A stretch of DNA of 64,000 nt from an uncultured Prevotella sp. (GCA_902495455.1 CABUXJ010000005.1:49490-113489), one strand, 5' to 3'; counted from the stretch's first letter, positions 9,467 to 18,512 are shown. Translations and numbers: made by a program. The notes: generated by a model from the letters alone, not told the origin.

Positions 9467-11488
9467 ATGACACCGTCTCCCATACTGGCACTGCAGAGGC
9501 AACGTCAGTTGCTTGAGATAGAGTATGCCTCCGACAAAGAGGATTTTTTACGTCACACGGAGGCCATCGGCATCATGCGCAGGGTAAAGCGTGGTGATGC
9601 GTGGTGGCCAGTTCGAATAGGACGTAGCTATTATAATTCGCTCAATCAGCCTGTCGTGGAAGTATTTAGAACAGGCGATGAGGACATAGAGCACAATTTT
9701 GAGTTTGGCCGCCCGATAAGTTTCTTCACATTTGAAGAGACTTCATCGGCGGACCGTCGTCCCACCACATTCACACCGTTACATCCGAAACTGAAATCCA
9801 CTGTCAGCTATGTTGACGGCGACCGGATGGTTGTCACCCTGCCGGATGGTTTCAGTGTAGCAGACTTGCAAGGCCGTGAGCACGTCGGAGTGCAACTCTC
9901 GTTTGATGAAACGAGCTACCGGTTGATGTTTGAGGCCCTCGACCGTACCATGCGGGCTAAAGGGCGGCTGGCCTATCTGCGCGACCTGTTCTATTCTTCG
10001 CAGATGGCAGAGACTCTCACATTTAGTCCTTTGAGTTTTCCTTACCTCAATCCCACCCAGGAACGGGCGGTCAACGAAGTGTTACGGGCAAAAGACGTGG
10101 CTGTCGTCCACGGCCCTCCCGGTACGGGAAAGACGACAACTCTCGTCGAAGCCATATACGAAACGTTGCGCCGAGAGAGCCAGGTTCTGGTTTGTGCCCA
10201 AAGCAATATGGCCGTCGACTGGATCAGCGAGCAACTCGTCGACCGTGGTGTCAACGTACTGCGCATCGGTAATCCGACCAAGGTCAATGACAAAATGCTT
10301 TCCTTCACCTACGAACGACGCTTTGAGGCCCATCCTGATTATCCGCAATTGTGGAGTATACGCAAGGCTATACGTGACTTGCGTGCTCATCGTCGCCGCG
10401 GCGACGAACGCTGGCATCAGAAGATGGAGAGCTTGAAGAGCCGTGCGACGGAGATCGAACTGCGCATAAACAACGAGTTGTTAGGTGAAGCCCGTGTCAT
10501 TGCATCGACTCTGACGGGCAGTGCCAATCGCTTGTTGGATGGCATGAAGTTCAGGACGCTCTTCATTGATGAGGCGGCTCAGGCCCTTGAAGCCGCCTGC
10601 TGGATAGCCATACGCCGTGCGGCGCGTGTCATACTGGCGGGCGACCATTGCCAACTTCCACCCACAGTGAAAAGTTATGAGGCCATGCGTGGCGGGTTGG
10701 CCACTACGCTCATGGAACGCATCGTGGAGCGAAAGCCGGAAGTCGTGACGCTGCTCACGGTGCAATATCGTATGAACGAGGACATCATGCGCTTCTCCAG
10801 CAACTGGTTTTATGGTGGAATGGTGGAGTCTGCGCCTGAAGTCAGATATCGCGGCATATTGGATTATGACATTCCGATGGAGTGGGTCAGTCCCAGCGGT
10901 CAGTCTCCGGTGATACCGGAGGAAGTCGACGGTGTTGTCGATGCTGTATCCGAGACTGTCGGAGAGCCTGTCGGAACATCCTTGGGGGCTGCTGCCAAAT
11001 CAGAGACAATGGGTGAAGAGTCGTCGCGCGACTACGTAGAGGAGTTTGCCGGTGAGAGCTTCGGGCGCATAAATAAGGCTGAAGCCGAAATAACGCTTGA
11101 CACCCTTGAAGCATATTTCACCCGTATCGGCAAGCAGCGCATATTGGACGAGCGGTTGGATGTGGGCATCATTTCGCCATATAGGGCACAAGTGCAATAT
11201 CTGCGTCGTCTGCTCATGAAGCGTGAATTCTTCAAACCGTTCCGTCGCTATATCTCCGTCAACACCGTCGACGGATTTCAGGGGCAGGAGCGGGACATCA
11301 TTCTCATCTCGATGGTGCGTGCCAACGACAACGGCGACATCGGATTTTTGCGCGATTTGCGCCGCATGAACGTGGCTATCACACGTGCCCGAATGAAACT
11401 CATCATCCTTGGTGACGCATCGACGATGACCCGCCATCGTTTTTATCGCCGTCTGTGGCAGTACATACGCGGCCTGCGCAACGGTTAG
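9467..11488 (+). CDS. Superfamily 1 DNA/RNA helicase (Upf1/IGHMBP2-like)
   Basis: A protein of 673 residues with an N-terminal beta-barrel region, Walker A GPPGTGKTT (about 216-224), Walker B-type FIDEAAQALE (about 365-374), VDGFQGQE (motif V) and NVAITRARMK (motif VI). It belongs to the AAA_11/AAA_12 DNA2-NAM7-Upf1-like group. Between motifs III and V lies an acidic, Glu/Val/Ser-rich stretch of about 55 residues (roughly 480-535) that looks like a low-complexity insertion. It starts 24 bp after the YhcH gene on the same strand, but its function is unrelated to sugar use, so shared transcription would be read-through. The substrate (DNA or RNA) cannot be decided here. Confidence 0.9.
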   Translation: MTPSPILALQRQRQLLEIEYASDKEDFLRHTEAIGIMRRVKRGDAWWPVRIGRSYYNSLNQPVVEVFRTGDEDIEHNFEFGRPISFFTFEETSSADRRPTTFTPLHPKLKSTVSYVDGDRMVVTLPDGFSVADLQGREHVGVQLSFDETSYRLMFEALDRTMRAKGRLAYLRDLFYSSQMAETLTFSPLSFPYLNPTQERAVNEVLRAKDVAVVHGPPGTGKTTTLVEAIYETLRRESQVLVCAQSNMAVDWISEQLVDRGVNVLRIGNPTKVNDKMLSFTYERRFEAHPDYPQLWSIRKAIRDLRAHRRRGDERWHQKMESLKSRATEIELRINNELLGEARVIASTLTGSANRLLDGMKFRTLFIDEAAQALEAACWIAIRRAARVILAGDHCQLPPTVKSYEAMRGGLATTLMERIVERKPEVVTLLTVQYRMNEDIMRFSSNWFYGGMVESAPEVRYRGILDYDIPMEWVSPSGQSPVIPEEVDGVVDAVSETVGEPVGTSLGAAAKSETMGEESSRDYVEEFAGESFGRINKAEAEITLDTLEAYFTRIGKQRILDERLDVGIISPYRAQVQYLRRLLMKREFFKPFRRYISVNTVDGFQGQERDIILISMVRANDNGDIGFLRDLRRMNVAITRARMKLIILGDASTMTRHRFYRRLWQYIRGLRNG

Positions 11489-11527
11489 TCGGCTTGTCAA
11501 CGGCTTTGTTTTTTATATGCCAACAGC

Positions 11528-11580
11528 GGATGGAGAGTGACACACATCACAAACAACAGACAGGGTCTCACACTCCATCC
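11528..11580 (+). terminator. Hairpin after the helicase gene
   Basis: GGATGGAG (11528-11535) pairs with CTCCATCC (11573-11580), with further possible pairing of GCCA/TGGC outside. It lies 40 bp after the helicase stop. There is no U-run, so termination is only a guess. Confidence 0.35.
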
Positions 11581-11640
11581 GTCTGGCATTTCTCGGGAAG
11601 GTATATCCGTCATTTTAATGTGTCTGTGAGGCGTAATGTA

Positions 11641-12032
11641 AATGTTAAAAACTTGGAATTAATCTTACAAATGACCTTGGTTTTAACATAAATTCTGCAT
11701 CACGTGGTCACTCGCCCTCAAATTCTTTAAAATTTCGCGTGCATCTTTTTCTGTCTGAGCATCAGTGTGTTATGAGGGTAACCCATCAAAGTGTGCAATG
11801 ATTTCGCAAATTTTTCCAAGCAATAAGGGCCTTACGGCTCTGCAACGGGGCGCTCGTTGCATTGCAGCGGCGTGCTCGTTGTCTCCTGACGGCGTGCTTA
11901 TTGCAGACCAACGGGGCCCTTATTGCTCGGCCGTCTGGATTTTTCAGTTGAAAAATACGGCCCGAATGTTAAAACGAGGGCTTTGCCGCTCTGTTTTTGA
12001 AGGAATTTTAAATGTTAAATTCGTGATATTAT
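11641..12032 (+). repeat. Intergenic element, type I, copy A (flanks plus array)
   Basis: This fills most of the gap between the helicase and the peptidase gene. The left end (GTTAAAAACTTGGAA, then AATCTTACAAA) matches the left end of copy B at 18623 and, inverted, copy D at 48.5 kb. The right end (AATGTTAAAA, then AAATGTTAAA and GATATTAT) matches copy B. The centre is the 22-bp-period array described separately. An ORF crosses it but its reading is not conserved between copies, so I treat it as non-coding. Ends are approximate. Confidence 0.75.
11821..11925 (+). repeat. Array of five 17-bp palindromes at 22-bp period, copy A
   Basis: Modules start at 11821, 11843, 11865, 11887 and 11909: CAATAAGGGCCTTACGG, CAACGGGGCGCTCGTTG, CAGCGGCGTGCTCGTTG, TGACGGCGTGCTTATTG and CAACGGGGCCCTTATTG. 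Each is an imperfect palindrome, separated from the next by 5 unconserved bases. The other four copies in the window have the same number and spacing. Confidence 0.9.
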
Positions 12033-12103
12033 CATGACATGAAAAGTAACTTAAAATAGTATAATCAATGATGTTGAAGCCACCGGGATTCATATTTTAT
12101 CAG

Positions 12104-12111
12104 TACTTTTG
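12104..12111 (+). promoter_or_regulatory. -7 box TACTTTTG for the C10 peptidase operon
   Basis: Matches the Bacteroidota -7 consensus TAnnTTTG. No good TTG lies 19-21 bp upstream. Transcription would begin near 12118, which leaves almost no leader for ATG 12123 and favours ATG 12141 as the start. Confidence 0.55.
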
Positions 12112-12140
12112 CATAAAAACGAATGGATATCGACACGAGC

Positions 12141-13493
12141 ATGAAAAAGATATTTGTAGCATTGGTCACATTCATGACATTCCTTGTTACGGTTGCAGTC
12201 CAAGGTCAGGGTTACGTCTTTCCGCAGGAGGTCGCTCCGCTGCTTACCACGGAGTGGGGCCAGGAGTATCCTTATAATCGGATGTGTCCAACGGTCATGA
12301 TAGACTCTGTGGAGAAGCATCTTTATGCCGGGTGTGGACCCTTGGTCATGTCGCAAGTCATACGTCGTTATGGACGGCCGTCACAAAGCACTCGTCTCGG
12401 CCACCGCTATCAGTGGTATCTGATGTCTGACAGCGTGACGGATACCCTCGATATTGCCGTTCAGGATGCCGTGGCACGGTTGATACGCGATTGCGGTACG
12501 GCGGCGGAGACGAACTATCGGCTGAGTGCAAGTTCGACAAAACTGAACAGCGTGGTTACGGGGTTGAAGAGCCATTTCGGATATAACCGTTATATGCACA
12601 TCTCCGACCGAGAATTCTATCCGGGCGAATCCGGAAGCAAAGCATGGAAGACACTTATATATAATGAGTTGAGGGCCGGACGCCCCGTAATCATACGTGG
12701 AGAAAAAAGCGCCTACAATGCCCATGTGTTCATCATTGACGGTTGTCGTGATTCGCTTGTACATGTCAACTGGGGGTGGGGAGGCCGTCGCAACGGATAT
12801 TATCATCCCGATACCCTCTATGGCTTTCGCGCTCACCAGCGGATGGTGACAGGAGTGACACCAGAGACCGTTCGTCCCACGACCAAACGTGTGGATGTCG
12901 AGCGGCCCGGGCGTCTGGCCTCCTATATCACCGATGATGACTGGCTTACGATGCAAAGTATCAAGGTGACAGGAAGTATCGGCCGCGAGGATATCGCCCT
13001 GTTGCGTCGGTTGTCTGGTGGAGGTGGTGGCGACAAGTCGTCACGTCGTGGAAATCTTGCCATCATCGACCTGAGTGAGAGCGTGATATTGACATTGCCT
13101 GACTCTGCGTTTTGTGGAAGTGAGCGTCTGACATATATATCCTTGCCTATAACGCTGCCGGAAATCGGCAACTATGCCTTTGCCGGTTGTTCCCATCTCA
13201 ACGAGATACGCATCCATACGCTTGTCAGTCACATTGGTCAAAGAGCTTTTTCGGGCTGTTTCAATCTCATCGAAGTCAAGCTGCCGCGCTCGTTGCGCAC
13301 CATCGGTGCCAACGCCTTCAACTCGTGTAACAGTCTGACCGAGGTGACGCTGCCACGGGGAGTGACGTCTGTCGGCAACGGGGCGTTCGCATACGCCCGT
13401 AATCTCCGTAAACTCGTTGTACCCAAAGCACTTCGGGAGTTAGGGCATGGTGTTACGAAAGGGACAAAGGTGAAAAAAATGAATAGAATATGA
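12141..13493 (+). CDS. C10 (streptopain-like) cysteine peptidase with BspA-type LRR tail
   Basis: A secreted protein of about 450 residues; start MKKIFVALVTFMTFLVTVAVQGQ at 12141 (an upstream in-frame ATG lies at 12123). Residues about 28-245 resemble the C10 papain-like family (streptopain, interpain): catalytic Cys65 in YAGCGPLVMSQ, His195 in NAHVFIIDG, and NWGWGG after it. The mature domain begins almost directly after the signal peptide, so the long inhibitory propeptide of streptopain and interpain seems absent. Residues about 310-450 are BspA/LRR_5-type repeats (YAFAGCSHLNEIRI, AFSGCFNLIEVKLP, AFNSCNSLTEVTLP). The stop overlaps the ZIP transporter start by 4 bp. The role is probably extracellular proteolysis or adhesion; the target is unknown. 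Confidence 0.87.
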   Translation: MKKIFVALVTFMTFLVTVAVQGQGYVFPQEVAPLLTTEWGQEYPYNRMCPTVMIDSVEKHLYAGCGPLVMSQVIRRYGRPSQSTRLGHRYQWYLMSDSVTDTLDIAVQDAVARLIRDCGTAAETNYRLSASSTKLNSVVTGLKSHFGYNRYMHISDREFYPGESGSKAWKTLIYNELRAGRPVIIRGEKSAYNAHVFIIDGCRDSLVHVNWGWGGRRNGYYHPDTLYGFRAHQRMVTGVTPETVRPTTKRVDVERPGRLASYITDDDWLTMQSIKVTGSIGREDIALLRRLSGGGGGDKSSRRGNLAIIDLSESVILTLPDSAFCGSERLTYISLPITLPEIGNYAFAGCSHLNEIRIHTLVSHIGQRAFSGCFNLIEVKLPRSLRTIGANAFNSCNSLTEVTLPRGVTSVGNGAFAYARNLRKLVVPKALRELGHGVTKGTKVKKMNRI

Positions 13494-14275
13494 CATACGA
13501 CATCATTTTAGGATTGCTCATTCCATTTCTCGGAACAGTGTTCGGTTCCGCGCTGGTGTTTTTCATGAAGCACGACATGTCGCTGCAAGTGCGGAAGACT
13601 TTGCTCGGTTTTGCATCAGGCGTAATGGTAGCCGCCTCGGTGTGGTCGTTGCTCCTGCCGAGTCTCGATTTCATCCCCGGAGCGGAAGGATTGGCGCGGG
13701 TCGCTCCGGCTGCCATCGGATTTTTGGCCGGCATAGGCTTTTTGCTATTAGTCGACAATCTCACCCCGCATCTTCATTTGGGTACAGCTACACCGGAAGG
13801 ACTGCCGTCGCACTTTTCCCGCACGGCGATGCTGTCACTGGCGGTGACAATCCACAATCTGCCGGAGGGCATGGCTGTCGGCGTTGTGCTGGCCGGCGCG
13901 ATGTCGGGTGATGCGGGGATAAGTGCGGCAGGAGCCTTGACCATGTGTGCTGGCATTGCCATACAGAACATACCGGAAGGTGCAATCATCTCGATGCCCA
14001 TGCGGGCTGAGGGCAACAGTCGTCTGCGCTCCTTCCTTATAGGCAGTCTGAGTGGTGCGGTAGAGCCTCTCGGAGGTATTGCCGTTATCATGTTGACCGC
14101 ATTGCTGACCCCTGTCATGCCATATATGTTGGCTTTTGCAGCTGGTTCCATGATATATGTCGTGGTTGAAGAACTCATTCCGGAGGCCAGCGGAGAGCCT
14201 CATTCCAATCTAAACACAATCGGTTTTGCCGTCGGTTTCACGCTGATGATGGTGCTCGATGTCGTGTTGGGATGA
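13490..14275 (+). CDS. ZIP-family divalent metal transporter
   Basis: An inner-membrane protein of 261 residues with about eight hydrophobic segments and the two ZIP signature helices, HNLPEGMAVGVVLAGA and IQNIPEGAIISMPMR, whose His/Asn/Pro/Glu residues form the metal path. ZIP (ZupT-like) proteins import zinc or other divalent cations. The start ATG overlaps the stop of the C10 peptidase gene (ATGA), so the two are translationally coupled, which is an unexpected pair. The stop is one base from the stop of the convergent MFS gene, leaving no room for a terminator between them. Confidence 0.93.
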   Translation: MTYDIILGLLIPFLGTVFGSALVFFMKHDMSLQVRKTLLGFASGVMVAASVWSLLLPSLDFIPGAEGLARVAPAAIGFLAGIGFLLLVDNLTPHLHLGTATPEGLPSHFSRTAMLSLAVTIHNLPEGMAVGVVLAGAMSGDAGISAAGALTMCAGIAIQNIPEGAIISMPMRAEGNSRLRSFLIGSLSGAVEPLGGIAVIMLTALLTPVMPYMLAFAAGSMIYVVVEELIPEASGEPHSNLNTIGFAVGFTLMMVLDVVLG

Positions 14276-14276
14276 T

Positions 14277-15857
14277 TCATATCCTCTTCCGCAGAACCTT
14301 TCCGACGGCAGTCCATGACGGCATCCATTGACGGCGGTCGCGTCTGGCAGGACTGTCGTAGAGGAGAATGGAGATGAGTAGGGCGATGGCTACGTAGGCC
14401 ACAATGCCGTAGAGCTGTTTCACGCTTGCTACCTGGAATTGGGTCATCAGTTCACCGATATGGCGAGTTACTTCGGCGGCCGGCATGCGAAGGTTGTCCA
14501 TTGCCGCACCGTAGCGGGCTATGCTGTCAGCCAAGAGATAACGGATGCCGAAGGCGTAGCATGCCGCACCGATTACGCCGCCCACGAGGAGGTGGAGCGT
14601 CTGGAATATGGCAAGCGACTGGAAGAAGACCATGAAGTTCATGACAGACTGGATGGTGTAGAGCAGTACGATGCCGAGCAGCGTTGCGGCGAAGCCACGC
14701 AGGAACATCGGCAGATAGAGCTGGCGAATGGTCATCTCCGTTGACACCGTGAAATAGAAACACAGCACGTAGGAGATGAACACTGCCACTCCGATGGCGA
14801 TAAGTCTGACGCGTCCTTTCTGCCATACCTTCAGCCAAAGCAGTGCGAAGAGACAGGCGCAGATGATGCCCGTCATTGTCGGATAGTTGAGCACGGCGGT
14901 TGTATGGCTGTGCCACTCCATTCCGCTTTCATAGAAGACCTCTTCGAGGACATGTTCCGTGGCGAGCAGTGCCTCGATTATCAGGGCGAGGAAGAATAAA
15001 CCCGGTAAGTTTCGGTTGCGCCACATCTTTGGCTCTATGTACGGATGGCGTATGAGGAACATACGCATGACGGCCAAAATCAGGGTTAGCGTAGCCGTCA
15101 CGGAGAGCATACATATCACGTCGCTTTCCCACCAGTTGTAGAATTCGCCGTAGCAGAATATATAGACAACCTGCATGACAGAAAGGACCCATAGGATGGC
15201 GCCCAGCCAGTCAATCGAGTAGAACGGCAGCGGGCGCATGAAACGAAAGTGGCGTGTACAGACGAAGAGCCACAGAGCGTTGAAGAGCATGACGCCCGTC
15301 ATCAGCCATGCCATATACCGGAATGTCGCCACATGGCAGAAATATGCCGCGAGCAGGTCGGAAATCGCTATTGAAAGCATGATCCACAGGTGCAGCAGCG
15401 GGAAGAATACGCGGAAGTCACGTTTTGGTGTCATCCACAATTGTATGTTCGACATGCACTCGAATGTTCCCTGTATCTTCAGGCAGCCGGCGATGAAACA
15501 TATCAGCCACAGTAGCGGCAGATAGGTGACGTACATCCCGAGCAGGTTGCACATAGCGATGCCAAGCGTCGACGTCAGGTGTAGCGTCCTGTTGGTGAAG
15601 CGGAATTTCGTCCGGAATAGGATGGGGAATGTGAACGCCAGACCGCAAAGTCCGGCATAGAGGCACATCAGCAGGTCCTCGCGCATCAGGGACATTGAGC
15701 CCATCATCTCGTTCAGCGCTCCGATATAGATGCCGCCGGAGAGCTGGAACGTGAATGCCAGATAGACATAGAGCCACGGGCGAATCCATTCCGGAACCCA
15801 GTCCTTGAACATGGGCATGGCGAATCCGCCATGCCATTCTTTGTTGTTCTCAGCCAT
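14277..15857 (-). CDS. MFS efflux pump of the EmrB/DHA2 type
   Basis: A polytopic membrane protein of 526 residues with roughly 14 hydrophobic segments, the size of DHA2-type drug/H+ antiporters. The sequence is divergent from the classical EmrB motifs, and identification rests largely on the operon: it follows a HlyD/EmrA-type adaptor by 5 bp and a TolC-type channel upstream, the three parts of a tripartite efflux system. It would supply the energised inner-membrane step. The substrate is unknown. Last gene of the operon; it converges with the ZIP gene. Confidence 0.85.
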   Translation of the reverse strand: MAENNKEWHGGFAMPMFKDWVPEWIRPWLYVYLAFTFQLSGGIYIGALNEMMGSMSLMREDLLMCLYAGLCGLAFTFPILFRTKFRFTNRTLHLTSTLGIAMCNLLGMYVTYLPLLWLICFIAGCLKIQGTFECMSNIQLWMTPKRDFRVFFPLLHLWIMLSIAISDLLAAYFCHVATFRYMAWLMTGVMLFNALWLFVCTRHFRFMRPLPFYSIDWLGAILWVLSVMQVVYIFCYGEFYNWWESDVICMLSVTATLTLILAVMRMFLIRHPYIEPKMWRNRNLPGLFFLALIIEALLATEHVLEEVFYESGMEWHSHTTAVLNYPTMTGIICACLFALLWLKVWQKGRVRLIAIGVAVFISYVLCFYFTVSTEMTIRQLYLPMFLRGFAATLLGIVLLYTIQSVMNFMVFFQSLAIFQTLHLLVGGVIGAACYAFGIRYLLADSIARYGAAMDNLRMPAAEVTRHIGELMTQFQVASVKQLYGIVAYVAIALLISILLYDSPARRDRRQWMPSWTAVGKVLRKRI

Positions 15858-15862
15858 GCCGA

Positions 15863-16894
15863 TCAGTATCTAACCTCACATTCAACGCTCATACCGGCCC
15901 GGAGACGGGCGTAACCCTCCGATTTGCGGTCGTCGATGGCTATGCGTACCGGTATGCGCTGTTCAACTTTGACGAAATTGCCCGTCGCGTTGTCCGTCGG
16001 AATCATTGATACGGCCGAGCCGGTGGCATCTGAAATCGAGACGACGGTTCCTGTCAGACGGCATCCGGGCAGAGCGTCGACCGTCATGTCGACCTTGCCG
16101 CCCTCGGCGATGTTGTGAAGCTGCGTCTCGCGGAAGTTAGCCACAATCCACTTGTCGCCAGAGTCGACGATGTCCACCAGCGTCTGGCCCGGCTGTACGA
16201 GCTGGCCAATGTTGATGTCCTTGCGGCCCAGCACACCGTCACACGGGGCGACAATCACGGTGTATGACAGGTTCAGGCGGGCCAGGTCGAGCGCAACCTG
16301 TGCCACTTTCACGCCGGCGTCGTTCTGTTCGAGACGGTGGCTCTGTTCGTTTTTGACGAGCGATGTCGACTGGCGCGAGCGTGTCAGCTGGTCGTAGCGT
16401 GCCTTCGCTGAGAGATATGCCGTATGGACGTTGTCATACTGCTGGCGCGTGACCGACTTGCGTTCCAGCAGACGGCTGTAGCGCTCGTCCTCACGGCGTG
16501 CGTTCTCCAGCTGTACACGACATTCGGCGATGGCGGCATCGTTCACCCCGATGTTGCTCTCGACCGTCTGGACCGACGTTGCCGAGGCTTTGTGTCCGGC
16601 GAGGGCGTTGCCGAGGGCGGCCTCAGCCTGTGCTACGTGGAGGCGGAACTCCGTGTCCTCGATGATGACGAGCGTGTCGCCCTTGTGCACCGGAGTATAT
16701 TCGTCGAAGCGTATCTCCTTGATAAATCCGGTCACGCGGCTGTTGATGGGTGTGATATGCTGGTGGACGTAGGCGTTGTCGGTGAACTCAACGTTACCGA
16801 GGTGAGTGAATTTTGAAATCACAAATCCAATGCCTGCAATCAGCAGGGTGATTACAACGATGTTGTATATGCGTACTTTTGTTTTTCTGTTCAT
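15863..16894 (-). CDS. HlyD/EmrA-type periplasmic adaptor
   Basis: A protein of 343 residues with one N-terminal membrane anchor (IYNIVVITLLIAGIGFVIS), a split biotinyl-lipoyl domain (VTGFIKEIRFDEYTPVHKGD and APCDGVLGRKDINIGQLVQPGQ) and a long alpha-hairpin between (about 85-195) that would contact TolC. This is the membrane fusion protein of the efflux system encoded with the flanking TolC and MFS genes. It lies 120 bp after tolC, with two 17-bp direct repeats just ahead of its start, and 5 bp before the MFS gene. Confidence 0.93.
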   Translation of the reverse strand: MNRKTKVRIYNIVVITLLIAGIGFVISKFTHLGNVEFTDNAYVHQHITPINSRVTGFIKEIRFDEYTPVHKGDTLVIIEDTEFRLHVAQAEAALGNALAGHKASATSVQTVESNIGVNDAAIAECRVQLENARREDERYSRLLERKSVTRQQYDNVHTAYLSAKARYDQLTRSRQSTSLVKNEQSHRLEQNDAGVKVAQVALDLARLNLSYTVIVAPCDGVLGRKDINIGQLVQPGQTLVDIVDSGDKWIVANFRETQLHNIAEGGKVDMTVDALPGCRLTGTVVSISDATGSAVSMIPTDNATGNFVKVEQRIPVRIAIDDRKSEGYARLRAGMSVECEVRY

Positions 16895-16900
16895 GATGTT

Positions 16901-16939
16901 GTTGATGTTTTATGTCTATGATGTTGATGTTTTATGTCT
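16901..16939 (-). repeat. Two 17-bp direct repeats before the HlyD start
   Basis: GTTGATGTTTTATGTCT (plus-strand reading) occurs at 16901-16917 and 16923-16939, a 22-bp period, ending 6 bp upstream of the adaptor ATG. It could be a duplicated operator or leader element, or a small tandem duplication. Confidence 0.6.
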
Positions 16940-17014
16940 GTTTGACCGCAAAGGCACGAAGTTGTTTTACTATTCCATAGCAATTGATTCTTTGTGTTTT
17001 GCGTTTATCTCATT

Positions 17015-18340
17015 TTATAGAGTATTCGTTACATATTTCAGCTTGTAATAACGGAAGAGTAGCGTTGTGCGCGCGTTTTCTACACCAGTCTCCGCCGAGA
17101 GTCGCACGTTGGCGGCGTCGACCATATCGGTGACCAGCGCCATTCCGTTCTCAAAACGGTCGTTGACGATGTCATAGTTCTGACGGGCCAGTTCGAGACT
17201 CTTCTCCTGTGTGCGCAGTTCGGTGACAGCCGTCCGGTAGCCTTCGTATGCGGCCTGTACGTTGTCCTCTACATTCTCGACTCCGAGGTTGTAGGCTTCC
17301 CGACTCTCCATTTCGGCTATGCGTGCCTGACGGATGCGACGGTTGGCCGTATATAATGATGATATGTTAAAGCTCAGGCTCGCCCCGAATCCCCAGAACA
17401 TTATGTTCTTGTTGATGATCGGAACCTCTGTAACAATAGGGGAGTTAAATTGACCGTAGGCGAAAAGAGATAGCTTCGGCCGGAGAGCTGCAGTGGCAAT
17501 CTTTCTGCTCGTTTCGCTCATGGATATGCCCAATCCGGCCTTTTGAAGCATGATGCTTGACGATTGTGCCTGTTCCTGCCAGCTGTTCTCCGGTTCAATC
17601 TCCTTTGTGCCGTCCATCAGTGGCATGGCGGGAATGAACTCGGTGTCACCAGTCGGGATGCCGAGGGCGTTGGCCAGCCTGTAGTTTGTGGTGCGCATGG
17701 TCTCGCCGGCCTTCTCCCGCTGGAGCTTCAATGCTTCGAGCTGAAGTTCATATCGAGTGATGTCGCTATTCAGGGTCACTCCTTCTTCATATTTTGCACG
17801 CACGTTGTCCAACACGCTACGTGCCAACCCGATGTTCTCGTCGAGCACGCGGATGCGGTTGTGGATGCACTGGAGGTCAATCAGCCAGCCCAGCAGCAAA
17901 AATTTCACCTGCTGGCGGCTTTCCTCCAGGTCGAGCCGCGCCATGTCGGCATTGAGTTTGGCCATGCGTATGTTGCCCGAAAGCTCACCTCCGCTGTATA
18001 TCACTTGCATGGCTTCCAGTGCGAAGTCATTTTTTGAGTGTGGATTGTGAATCATCATGCCATTACCGAAATCACGATCCGTGAGATAGCCGTCGCCGAG
18101 ATAACCCACCGAGAGGGCCGCGTCGATGTGAGGCAAGAGAGAACTGCGTGCCACACTCTCTCCGCTCACGGCTTCGTCAACGCACAGTGCTTTTAGTCTG
18201 ATTGTGTGACTACGGTCGTCAATTAGACGAAAAAGACTGTCCACAGACAGAATGATGGGTTGTGCAGCATGAGCCAAAGAGCCCATATCGCCCATGAACA
18301 TTGCGAGAAGCAATGCCGGAAAAATAGTTTTTCGTGTCAT
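17015..18340 (-). CDS. TolC-family outer membrane efflux channel (first operon)
   Basis: A protein of 441 residues with a signal peptide when started at ATG 18340 (MTRKTIFPALLLAMFMGDMGSLAHA). The frame stays open upstream to 18493, but that part overlaps the promoter and leader, so the downstream ATG is chosen. It contains the duplicated long-helix pattern of OEP/TolC proteins (LDLEESRQQVKFLLLGWLIDLQ; ARQNYDIVNDRFENGMALVTDMVDAANVRL). It supplies the outer-membrane channel for the HlyD and MFS partners encoded downstream. A consensus promoter at 18483-18512 and a large inverted repeat in the leader (18351-18424) suggest that this operon is regulated; no regulator gene lies beside it. Confidence 0.92.
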   Translation of the reverse strand: MTRKTIFPALLLAMFMGDMGSLAHAAQPIILSVDSLFRLIDDRSHTIRLKALCVDEAVSGESVARSSLLPHIDAALSVGYLGDGYLTDRDFGNGMMIHNPHSKNDFALEAMQVIYSGGELSGNIRMAKLNADMARLDLEESRQQVKFLLLGWLIDLQCIHNRIRVLDENIGLARSVLDNVRAKYEEGVTLNSDITRYELQLEALKLQREKAGETMRTTNYRLANALGIPTGDTEFIPAMPLMDGTKEIEPENSWQEQAQSSSIMLQKAGLGISMSETSRKIATAALRPKLSLFAYGQFNSPIVTEVPIINKNIMFWGFGASLSFNISSLYTANRRIRQARIAEMESREAYNLGVENVEDNVQAAYEGYRTAVTELRTQEKSLELARQNYDIVNDRFENGMALVTDMVDAANVRLSAETGVENARTTLLFRYYKLKYVTNTL

Positions 18341-18350
18341 TGATTTTTTT

Positions 18351-18424
18351 ATTTTTGATAGTTGTCTCAATTTTAAATCAGTGTGAATCCACGCGAACTG
18401 ATTTGACTTGCAACTATCAAAAAT
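18351..18424 (-). promoter_or_regulatory. Two-tier inverted repeat in the tolC leader
   Basis: Outer arms ATTTTTGATAGTTG (18351-18364) and CAACTATCAAAAAT (18411-18424) are perfect 14-bp complements. Inner arms AAATCAGT (18375-18382) and ACTGATTT (18397-18404) are perfect 8-bp complements. The structure ends 10 bp upstream of the tolC ATG and lies inside the predicted transcript. It could be an operator for a dimeric regulator, or an RNA stem-loop controlling translation. Confidence 0.75.
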
Positions 18425-18482
18425 TATACGATCGACGGAATCCTTATCCGTGCTCATTGTTATGAAAGCCCGAAAACGACTA

Positions 18483-18512
18483 CAAAGGTACATATTTTTG
18501 TAGAAAGAGCAA
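18483..18512 (-). promoter_or_regulatory. Promoter of the tolC-hlyD-MFS operon
   Basis: Reading the minus strand: TTG (18512-18510), a 19-bp spacer, then TACCTTTG (18490-18483). This matches the Bacteroidota -33/-7 consensus. Predicted start near 18476 gives a leader of about 135 nt that includes the large inverted repeat. Confidence 0.7.
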
